Origin: Candidatus Aenigmatarchaeota archaeon
Lineage (GTDB): Archaea; Aenigmatarchaeota; Aenigmatarchaeia; PWEA01; JAGHBM01
Assembly (NCBI GenBank): GCA_023133195.1
Contig: JAGLWW010000025.1
Location: 1-8,694 of the forward strand
Direction of reading: 5' to 3'
Length of the DNA stretch: 8,694 nt
The position numbers and the translations under genes were made by a program. The first letter of the stretch is position 1, and every line of letters starts with the position of its first letter. Below the pieces are notes generated by a model. The model ran no database searches. It was not told the DNA's origin and worked only from the letters and a program-made list of their open reading frames with translations. This document shows, piece by piece, positions 1-4,826 of the stretch.

Positions 1-1
1 C

Positions 2-928
2 TTGAGACCATCTGCTCATGACATAATAAGAAACTGGGCTTTTTATACAATAGTAAAAGCTTATTATCATTTTGGTAAAATACCGTGGAAAGACATAATG
101 ATAAGCGGACACGTATTGGATCCAAAGGGAAGAACGATGCACAAATCATGGGGAAATGTCATAGAACCCATAAAGATGGTTGAAAAATACAGCGCTGACG
201 CCCTTAGGTACTGGAGCGTGAGCGTAAGGATAGGAGATGACGTGCCTTTCCAGGAAAAGGAGATGACTCGGGGAACAAAACTCCTGATTAAACTATGGAA
301 CAGCGCGAGATTTGTCTCCCTACACATAAAAGATGCAAAAGAATCCAAGGAACTGAACATAGAAGACAAATGGATTCTATCTAGACTCTACGAAACCATA
401 AACAGCTACAGAGAGTATATAGAAAAATATATGATAACAAAGGCCAGAAAAGAAGTGGAAATGTTCTTCCTTCACGACTTTTGTGATTTTTATCTTGAAA
501 TGATTAAACATAGGATTTATGGCGAAAATGAAGAAAGCAAAAATGCAGCAAAATGGACTTTATACAAAACATTCTTAGATATACTAAAAATGTGGGCCCC
601 AATCATTCCTCATATCACAGAAGAGATTTACCAGGAACTTTTCCGTGAAGGTGATAAATCAATTCATGTTTCAAAATTCCCGGAATCAGGAAAAATAGAC
701 GAAGAAGCTCTGGAGGTGGGTCGCCTGGCCAAGGATGTTATCTCTTTGGTAAGACAGTATAAGACAAAAAAAGACATGGCCATGAACACTGAACTGGAAA
801 AAATTGTTATAGAAAGCGGGGATGATGACAAAATAAAAAAGGCCGAGGATGTAATAAAGGGTACAATGAAGATAAAGAACGTGGAATACAAGAAAGGCAA
901 AGAATTAAAGGTTGAGGTAAAATGTTAG
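2..928 (+). CDS. valS: Valyl-tRNA synthetase, C-terminal part (5' end outside window)
   Basis: This class Ia aminoacyl-tRNA synthetase attaches valine to tRNA-Val in the cytoplasm. The gene is open at the left edge, so the first residue shown is internal, and the N-terminal HIGH motif and editing domain are missing. The 308 visible residues begin inside the catalytic core (RPSAHDIIRNWAFYT) and run through MISGHVLDPKG into the KMSKS-type loop, which here reads TMHKS (residues 45-49). Next comes an ALRYW...DVPFQEKE segment typical of ValRS. The anticodon-binding helical domain spans about residues 120-225 (WILSRLY, MWAPIIPHITEEIY), and a Lys/Glu-rich tail ends in KC and a TAG stop. ValRS is favoured over IleRS or LeuRS by the RP-x-HDIIR and VPFQEKE motifs. 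The first Lys and first Ser of KMSKS are replaced while the final KS is kept. The stop overlaps the start of the next gene, so the two are probably co-transcribed. Confidence 0.95.
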   Translation: MRPSAHDIIRNWAFYTIVKAYYHFGKIPWKDIMISGHVLDPKGRTMHKSWGNVIEPIKMVEKYSADALRYWSVSVRIGDDVPFQEKEMTRGTKLLIKLWNSARFVSLHIKDAKESKELNIEDKWILSRLYETINSYREYIEKYMITKARKEVEMFFLHDFCDFYLEMIKHRIYGENEESKNAAKWTLYKTFLDILKMWAPIIPHITEEIYQELFREGDKSIHVSKFPESGKIDEEALEVGRLAKDVISLVRQYKTKKDMAMNTELEKIVIESGDDDKIKKAEDVIKGTMKIKNVEYKKGKELKVEVKC

Positions 929-1206
929 AAGCTTATGCAGAAATTTTAGCTCTGGTAGCAACTATTTTCGGTATTCTGATGTCTGCGGCACACTTCCCGC
1001 AGGCCCTGAAGATGTACAGAAGAAAAAGTTCGGCTGATATTTCACTGTTAACCTATTCGTTATTCTTTTTGGGAGTATGTGTATGGCTTTTATACGGAAT
1101 TAGCATTAGCAACATGCCGCTAATTGCTTCAAACTTTGTTGCCGTGGTAGGAACCATACTGGTTATAATAGTTTATTTCAAATATAGAAAGAAAGAGGTA
1201 AAATAA
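922..1206 (+). CDS. SemiSWEET-family (PQ-loop) transporter
   Basis: This is a 94-residue membrane protein of the SemiSWEET/MtN3 half-transporter type. Three hydrophobic helices are visible at about residues 6-25, 42-61 and 66-86. The family's Pro-Gln pair is at 26-27 (HFPQALKMYRRKSSADIS), with a W-x-x-YG motif at 55-59 and an Asn at 71 in the third helix, where SemiSWEETs place a substrate-lining Asn. Family members work as homodimers forming a six-helix sugar uniporter; the substrate here cannot be read from sequence. The length is normal for the family. The ATG overlaps the last seven bases of valS, with GAGGT at 914-918 three bases upstream, which suggests translational coupling to the synthetase. 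The C-terminus is basic (KYRKKEVK), as expected for a cytoplasmic tail. A PQ-loop protein of another function, such as an amino-acid or cofactor carrier, is possible. Confidence 0.88.
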   Translation: MLEAYAEILALVATIFGILMSAAHFPQALKMYRRKSSADISLLTYSLFFLGVCVWLLYGISISNMPLIASNFVAVVGTILVIIVYFKYRKKEVK

Positions 1207-1238
1207 AGGTTGCGAGAGAATTTTAAAAAGTGATTACA

Positions 1239-1694
1239 ATGACTATAGAAAAAAAAATCGTATGTAGTTGTGCAATAGAAAAAGATGGTAAATTTCTTCT
1301 GGTTCAGGAGGCGAAAGAAAAAGTTAGGGGTATGTGGAATCTGCCCGGTGGAAAAGTTGACAGAATGGAAGATATCGTAACAGCAGCTAAAAGGGAAGTC
1401 AAGGAAGAAACAGGTTATGATGTGAAAATATCGGGCCTGCTGAACATAACAAATTTTCTTTTGAAAGATAGAAATATAGTTGCTTTAGTCCTTGTTTTTA
1501 AAGGTGAAATAACAGGAGGGGAAATAATAGAACCGAATAAAGAAATACAGAAAGTCGGATGGTTTACAAAAGAAGAAATAGAAAGCATGGATGAGAACGA
1601 ATTTAGAAAAGGTATGAAGGAAGTTATATTGAATTGTGAAGAGGATGTTAAAATCCAAATTCCTCTGGAAAAAATAAAGCTTTTTAAATTTTGA
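1239..1694 (+). CDS. Nudix hydrolase
   Basis: This is a 151-residue Nudix-fold pyrophosphohydrolase, a family that cleaves nucleoside diphosphates linked to another moiety (X) using Mg2+. The Nudix box is complete: G38, five residues, E44, seven residues, then R52-E53-V-K-E56-E57-T-G59-Y60, with metal-binding glutamates at 53, 56 and 57. The preceding MWNLPGGK and the later VGWFTKEEI are typical of MutT-like members. The substrate (8-oxo-dGTP, NADH, ADP-ribose, a capped RNA or other) is not identifiable. The ATG at 1239 is chosen over the in-frame GTG at 1230 because GTGAT at 1230-1234 matches the archaeal 16S tail (AUCAC) at four-base spacing. The gene starts 32 bases after the SemiSWEET stop, so it may belong to the same transcript. 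A run of nine A bases (1249-1257) lies just inside the coding region. The C-terminal 20 residues (IQIPLEKIKLFKF) extend past the core fold. Confidence 0.92.
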   Translation: MTIEKKIVCSCAIEKDGKFLLVQEAKEKVRGMWNLPGGKVDRMEDIVTAAKREVKEETGYDVKISGLLNITNFLLKDRNIVALVLVFKGEITGGEIIEPNKEIQKVGWFTKEEIESMDENEFRKGMKEVILNCEEDVKIQIPLEKIKLFKF

Positions 1695-1710
1695 CACTCT
1701 TATTTTGCAA

Positions 1711-1722
1711 GTATTTTTATAG
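1711..1722 (+). promoter_or_regulatory. Putative TATA box for aRF1
   Basis: A TTTTTATA-type element (1714-1721) is centred about 27 bases before the aRF1 ATG at 1745. That spacing would put the transcript start at or within a base or two of the ATG, an almost leaderless mRNA. An alternative box near 1699-1706 would give a short leader containing AGGT at 1735-1738, six bases from the ATG. Which one is used cannot be decided from the sequence. Confidence 0.45.
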
Positions 1723-1744
1723 TTAATTTGACAAAGGTTAAAAC

Positions 1745-2950
1745 ATGGCATCGGAAAAACATTACAAGCTGAAGAAGCTTGTTAAGGAATTGAAAGAGAA
1801 GAAAGGTAGACACACCGAATTGGTTAGTCTTTATGTTCCTGCAGGTTTTAACCTGAATGAAATAGGAACGCTTATATCGAATGAAATTGCGTTGACACAG
1901 AATGTGAAGAGCAAGACTGTAAGAAAGAACGTTATCTCGGCCCTGATCAAGATACAGCAGCATTTAAAACTTTACAAGAAGACCCCTGAAAATGGTTTGG
2001 CTATTTTCTGCGGTAATGTTTCGGAAAAGGAAGGTGATAGCGACATAGAATTGTGGTTACTGGAACCTCCGGATCCTGTGAAGGTAAAGCTGTACTGGTG
2101 CGACCAGAAGTTTGAAGTAGAACCTCTTGAAGAGATGATGAAAGAGACTGATATCTATGGCCTAGTGGTCCTAGACAGGAGTGAGGCCACCTTTGCAATA
2201 CTCAAAGGTAAGAAAATGAAGATGGTAAAAAATCTGGATTCAATAGTTCCCGGTAAGACCCGTGCCGGGGGACAGTCGGCGGCACGTTACGGAAGGATAA
2301 GAGAAGGCATGCTAAACGATTTTCTTAAAGAAATATGGAGAAGTTACAAGAAAATATTTTCAGATGAGGAAATAAAGGGGGTTATAGTAGGGGGACCCGG
2401 ACCCATAAAAGAAAAGTTTGTAGAAGGGCACGTAAGCGAGAATTTGAAGAAAAAAATAATTGGAATGAAAGATACTGGATACACCGGAGAAGGAGGACTT
2501 AATGAACTTCTGAACCGCTCCGAGGATTTGCTGAAAGAAGCCAAGATATCCAAGGAAAAGCAGATTGTAAAAAAGTTTTTAGAGGAATTGCAGACAGATT
2601 CACCAAAGTCAACTTATGGTATAGAGGAAGTAAGGAAAGCGTTGGGAATGGGTGCTGTTAAAATCGTGCTCATCTCGGAAGACCTGGAATGGGAGGAAGT
2701 GGAATATTTATGCGACTGCGGATTCGGGGAAAAGAAGTTTGTTAAAATGAGTGAAAAGAAAAACACGAAATGCCCAAAGTGTGGAAAGCCAATGAAGATT
2801 ATTGGAGAAATGGATGTAATAGAAGCATTTGAGGAACTGGCAAAGGAAACCGGAGCAGAGACCGAAATCATCTCAAGAGACAGTTCCGAAGGCCATCAGT
2901 TTTATTTAATGGGAGGAATAGGAGCTATATTAAGATTCTCGATTAATTAG
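1745..2950 (+). CDS. prf1: Peptide chain release factor aRF1
   Basis: This archaeal class I release factor reads stop codons in the ribosomal A site and triggers peptide release; the family also acts with Pelota-like factors and ABCE1 in the termination/recycling cycle. It has 401 residues, close to the family's usual 405-420. Domain 1 (about 1-135) holds the decoding elements: GRHTEL (21-26, equivalent to the GTS loop), LTQNVKS (50-56, equivalent to TASNIKS) and Y117-x-C119-x3-F123. Domain 2 has RAGGQSAARYGRIRE with the catalytic GGQ at 175-177. Domain 3 has a two-pair cysteine mini-domain (C323, C325 and C343, C346) and ends in GGIGAILRFSI. The NVKS loop has Val in place of the usual Ile, and the preceding residues differ from the eukaryotic TAS. 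The ATG is preceded by a TATA-like box, so the gene is probably transcribed separately from the Nudix gene. Its TAG stop directly abuts the stop of the opposing NYN gene. Confidence 0.97.
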   Translation: MASEKHYKLKKLVKELKEKKGRHTELVSLYVPAGFNLNEIGTLISNEIALTQNVKSKTVRKNVISALIKIQQHLKLYKKTPENGLAIFCGNVSEKEGDSDIELWLLEPPDPVKVKLYWCDQKFEVEPLEEMMKETDIYGLVVLDRSEATFAILKGKKMKMVKNLDSIVPGKTRAGGQSAARYGRIREGMLNDFLKEIWRSYKKIFSDEEIKGVIVGGPGPIKEKFVEGHVSENLKKKIIGMKDTGYTGEGGLNELLNRSEDLLKEAKISKEKQIVKKFLEELQTDSPKSTYGIEEVRKALGMGAVKIVLISEDLEWEEVEYLCDCGFGEKKFVKMSEKKNTKCPKCGKPMKIIGEMDVIEAFEELAKETGAETEIISRDSSEGHQFYLMGGIGAILRFSIN

Positions 2951-3415
2951 CTACTTTCCCAAGTCTTCCACATAGTCTGCCACGTTCTTTAAAGCTATGG
3001 AGAAACCGGGATTCAATCCCATTACCACGACTTTTTTTCCATGTTTTTTCACTTTCAAGACAACAGGCATGAAATCAGCATCTCTTGTGGCTATTGCAAT
3101 AATATCTACGTTAGGGTTGAAAACTCCTTCCATTATCGATGCGCCCATGGTGGCATCCACATCACTCTTTTGCTCATTTCTTTCACCGCCCACTTCTATC
3201 ACAGGCTCAAATCCCTGACTGGCAACAGCCTCTATTAGTTTCTCAGAAGCAAACTGGTTCATAAACACTTTGGCTATCATGATTCTTCCGTATTTACCTA
3301 TCTTTCTCCTCATCTTGTCCAAATCTATTTTAAACTCGCTTCTCAGAAGGTTTGGCCCGTCCACATAAAGAGCTATGTTTTTTTCTTTTTCTTCTTTCCT
3401 GACTTTTTTAAACAA
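2951..3415 (-). CDS. NYN-domain (LabA/DUF88-like) putative RNase
   Basis: This is a small NYN-domain protein with a PIN-like nuclease fold, resembling the conserved archaeal family TIGR00288. With the TTG start at 3415 it has 154 residues. The acidic residues expected for a metal-dependent RNase are present: ALYVDGPN with D19 and N22, KSDVDATMG with D85 and D87, and IATRDADFMPV with D112 and D114. The C-terminal LNPGFSIALKNVADYV also matches that family. The N-terminus is very basic (FKKVRKEEKEK). AGGTG at 3426-3422 lies six bases before the TTG, which favours that start; an in-frame GTG at 3424 would overlap this site and add three residues. The gene follows tatD by about 24-33 bases and is probably part of the MBF1-TatD-NYN unit. 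The substrate is unknown; RNA cleavage is inferred from the fold. The stop is TAG. Confidence 0.88.
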   Translation of the reverse strand: MFKKVRKEEKEKNIALYVDGPNLLRSEFKIDLDKMRRKIGKYGRIMIAKVFMNQFASEKLIEAVASQGFEPVIEVGGERNEQKSDVDATMGASIMEGVFNPNVDIIAIATRDADFMPVVLKVKKHGKKVVVMGLNPGFSIALKNVADYVEDLGK

Positions 3416-3421
3416 AATAAA

Positions 3422-3426
3422 CACCT
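3422..3426 (-). promoter_or_regulatory. Ribosome binding site deciding the NYN start
   Basis: On the minus strand AGGTG lies six bases upstream of the TTG at 3415. Nothing comparable precedes the alternative GTG at 3424, and that GTG is itself part of this site. This supports the shorter protein. Confidence 0.5.
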
Positions 3427-3446
3427 GAGAATATATGCAAACAAAA

Positions 3447-3454
3447 GCTTATAA
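3447..3454 (-). promoter_or_regulatory. Weak TATA-like element before the NYN gene
   Basis: The minus strand reads TTATAAGC here, overlapping the tatD stop and centred about 26 bases before position 3424. It could allow the NYN gene to be transcribed independently of tatD. It is short and could be chance in AT-rich DNA. Confidence 0.22.
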
Positions 3455-4207
3455 CGTTATTGGCAAGTTGAAGAAATCTACTGCGTTCTGGCCGCATGTT
3501 TTCCAGACTTCGTCGTAACTGAGTTTTTTTATCTCAGCTATTTTTTGGGCCACTGTTTTTATTGTCAGGGAATCGTTTCTCCCCCCTTCAGGAGCCAGCC
3601 ACGGGGCATCCGTCTCCAGCATTATCCTGTCCAGAGGCATGTCTCTCATTATCTTCTTGTGGTTCTTGCTTTTTAGGACAATTGCGTTCATGGAGACAGA
3701 CCAGTCTCTTTCTTTGATTTTGTTTAAAAGAGACCTAGAACCGAACATGTGCAAGTCCACACGTTTCACGTTTTCTTCCTCCAGTATTTCAATGCAATCC
3801 TCGTACGACTCACGGACATGTATCACCATGGGCTTGTTCAGTTCCTTGGCCAGGTATATGTGCTCGCGGAAAAGCTCCTTCTGTTTTTCTCTCCATTCCT
3901 GTTCTTTAATCCAGTAATAATCCAAGCCAGTTTCTCCAATTCCTATAATTTTGTCTTTGTTTTGTCTCAAAAGACTGAAAAAATTATTTTTTTTCTGAAA
4001 AAAATCCTTGATGTAGATGGGGTGTATAGAGCAGGTGCAGAAAACAAAATTTTTGTATTTTTCAACTAGTTTCATAGTTAAGTCAAAGTCTTTCGGGTGG
4101 GCACAGGAGGTTACAACAGCTTTCAATTCTTTTTTGCAATCCTCAATGACAGAATCCCTGTCCTTATCATAATCCCCGTTCTCGAGGTGACAGTGAACAT
4201 CAATCAT
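3449..4207 (-). CDS. TatD-family metal-dependent hydrolase (putative DNase)
   Basis: This is a TatD-type member of the amidohydrolase superfamily; characterised relatives are divalent-metal 3'-5' exonucleases or deoxyribonucleases acting in DNA repair or turnover. It is 252 residues with the usual TIM-barrel ligands: H5 and H7 (DVHCH), E92 (GIGETGLDYY), H130 (VIHVRES), H153 (LHMFG) and D200 (LETDAPWLAP). The fourth motif reads HMFG where many family members have HCFSG. The ATG at 4207 is preferred over the GTG at 4216, because GGTGA at 4217-4213 sits five bases before it and the GTG is part of that site. The start overlaps the last eight bases of the MBF1 gene, indicating translational coupling. 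A Lys/Asn/Phe-rich stretch near residues 68-80 (DFFQKKNNFF) is encoded by A/T runs and looks like a variable surface loop. The stop is TAA. Confidence 0.93.
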   Translation of the reverse strand: MIDVHCHLENGDYDKDRDSVIEDCKKELKAVVTSCAHPKDFDLTMKLVEKYKNFVFCTCSIHPIYIKDFFQKKNNFFSLLRQNKDKIIGIGETGLDYYWIKEQEWREKQKELFREHIYLAKELNKPMVIHVRESYEDCIEILEEENVKRVDLHMFGSRSLLNKIKERDWSVSMNAIVLKSKNHKKIMRDMPLDRIMLETDAPWLAPEGGRNDSLTIKTVAQKIAEIKKLSYDEVWKTCGQNAVDFFNLPITL

Positions 4208-4640
4208 CCAGTTCACCCAAGTCTACCACGTCTCCTATTGTCAGGGAGTTATCTTTTTTTCCTTTACTTGAATGAAATTCCTCATTGTACTCCAGAATAA
4301 GTTTTATTTCAAGAAAGTTTTCAAGCTTTTTCGCCAGATTGAAACTGGGAGACAGGTGACCCCTTTCCAAGCTCGATATAACGCTTTCCTTCTCGTTTAT
4401 TTTTTTTGCGAGTTCCTCTATTTTCATTTCCATTTTTTCTCTGGTCTTCTTTATAAGCTCAGGATATTTTGGGTCGATGTATCTGGAAGAATCTATATCT
4501 TTTATTGGCTTTGCCCTGATTTTTACAGGCCCGACAACAACCTTTCCGTATTTCACGCACTCGCTGCAAACGTTTACGATAGCCCCATCTATTTCAGCCT
4601 TTTTTATGGCCTTTGAACCGCAAATCTCGCATTCCGTCAT
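4200..4640 (-). CDS. Multiprotein bridging factor 1 homologue (aMBF1)
   Basis: This is a 146-residue archaeal MBF1 protein. An N-terminal zinc ribbon uses C4 and C7 (CEICG) and C25 and C28 (CSEC). A basic, Pro-containing linker follows (about 35-60), then a Cro/C1-type helix-turn-helix at about 63-117 (ELAKKINEKESVISSLERG) and a conserved C-terminal tail with SLTIGDVVDLGE. Eukaryotic MBF1/EDF1 is a transcription coactivator that also binds collided ribosomes, and archaeal MBF1 has been reported to bind the small ribosomal subunit; which role applies here is not shown by the sequence. Length and domain order are normal. The ATG at 4640 lies about 25 bases from a TATA-like box with no leader sequence or ribosome-binding site, which fits leaderless expression. 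It is the first gene of the minus-strand unit with tatD and the NYN gene. The stop is TGA, overlapping the tatD start. Confidence 0.93.
   Translation of the reverse strand: MTECEICGSKAIKKAEIDGAIVNVCSECVKYGKVVVGPVKIRAKPIKDIDSSRYIDPKYPELIKKTREKMEMKIEELAKKINEKESVISSLERGHLSPSFNLAKKLENFLEIKLILEYNEEFHSSKGKKDNSLTIGDVVDLGELDD
4213..4217 (-). promoter_or_regulatory. Ribosome binding site deciding the tatD start
   Basis: GGTGA on the minus strand matches the archaeal anti-Shine-Dalgarno sequence and lies five bases before the ATG at 4207, inside the end of the MBF1 coding sequence. It rules against the in-frame GTG at 4216, which it overlaps. Confidence 0.7.
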
Positions 4641-4658
4641 AAAGACACTTTTTAACGA

Positions 4659-4670
4659 TTTAATATAATT
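4659..4670 (-). promoter_or_regulatory. TATA-like box for leaderless aMBF1
   Basis: The minus strand reads AATTATATTAAA here. Its centre is about 25-26 bases before the A of the ATG at 4640, the distance at which archaeal transcription starts, and there is no ribosome-binding site between. Leaderless transcription of the MBF1-tatD-NYN unit is the simplest reading. Confidence 0.5.
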
Positions 4671-4682
4671 TGGTAAGACAAG

Positions 4683-4692
4683 GATTTAAATA
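4683..4692. promoter_or_regulatory. GATTTAAATA box, distal copy
   Basis: This 10-mer is repeated exactly at 4784-4793. Its core ATTTAAAT is self-complementary, so it could serve either direction. Used rightwards it would start a transcript near 4714, giving ileS a leader of about 113 bases. Used leftwards it would start near 4662, ahead of MBF1. It may simply be AT-rich sequence. Confidence 0.35.
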
Positions 4693-4725
4693 TTATCATT
4701 CATAGTTATATTTGGGTCGAAGGAG

Positions 4726-4755
4726 ATGGCCGGTGAATTATTTATCGTTGTTTAG
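4726..4755 (+). CDS. Possible leader micro-ORF before ileS
   Basis: ATG to TAG encodes nine residues, MAGELFIVV. It lies 12 bases after the predicted start of a transcript from the distal GATTTAAATA box. Five of its last residues are Leu, Phe, Ile, Val, Val, and its stop codon falls inside the first arm of an inverted repeat. The purine-rich AGGAG immediately before the ATG has no proper spacing, so translation is doubtful. It may be chance; it is listed because the gene downstream charges tRNA-Ile. Confidence 0.15.
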   Translation: MAGELFIVV

Positions 4756-4783
4756 AATGGTTTTATTTAGTTCTAATTCTAAA
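4751..4783. repeat. Inverted repeat upstream of the ileS TATA box
   Basis: TTTAGAAT (4751-4758) and ATTCTAAA (4776-4783) are perfect reverse complements separated by 17 bases. The second arm ends one base before the proximal GATTTAAATA box. TTCTAA also occurs twice in tandem (4771-4776 and 4777-4782), so TTAGAA could pair with either copy, and TTAG-TT-CTAA (4767-4776) could form a small competing hairpin. It could be a DNA operator or an RNA leader structure; the arms are AT-rich and the hairpin would be weak. Confidence 0.4.
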
Positions 4784-4793
4784 GATTTAAATA
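4784..4793 (+). promoter_or_regulatory. GATTTAAATA box, ileS-proximal TATA element
   Basis: The TTTAAATA core at 4786-4793 would start transcription near 4815, just ahead of the ribosome-binding site at 4816-4821 and the GTG at 4827. The spacing argues for a short-leader ileS mRNA and against the upstream in-frame TTG at 4809 as the start. Confidence 0.55.
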
Positions 4794-4815
4794 ATATGCG
4801 GATAAAATTTGAAAG

Positions 4816-4821
4816 AAGGTG
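4816..4821 (+). promoter_or_regulatory. Ribosome binding site deciding the ileS start
   Basis: AAGGTG ends five bases before the GTG at 4827. The alternative TTG at 4809 has no such site upstream and would lie before the expected transcript start, so the GTG is preferred. Confidence 0.6.
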
Positions 4822-4826
4822 TTTTA

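Noticed and set aside
1679..1692. A T-rich run (CTTTTTAAATTTTG) at the end of the Nudix gene as a transcription terminator.
   Set aside because: It is interrupted by A bases and lies within coding sequence for Lys-Leu-Phe-Lys-Phe. A role in archaeal oligo-T termination is possible but cannot be separated from base composition.
3970..4008. A/T-rich runs with CTGAAAAAA repeated twice inside tatD.
   Set aside because: These encode a Phe/Lys/Asn-rich loop in frame; there are only two short copies and nothing suggests a functional repeat or a frameshift.
2997..4616. Several open frames of 60-115 codons on the plus strand opposite the NYN, TatD and MBF1 genes.
   Set aside because: They are antisense to genes with clear family motifs, and their translations are Phe/Ser-rich without domains or ribosome-binding sites.
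4700..4800. A possible C/D-box or other small RNA in the divergent intergenic region.
   Set aside because: There is no CTGA D box on either strand here and no good RTGATGA C box; the only structure is the AT-rich inverted repeat reported separately.
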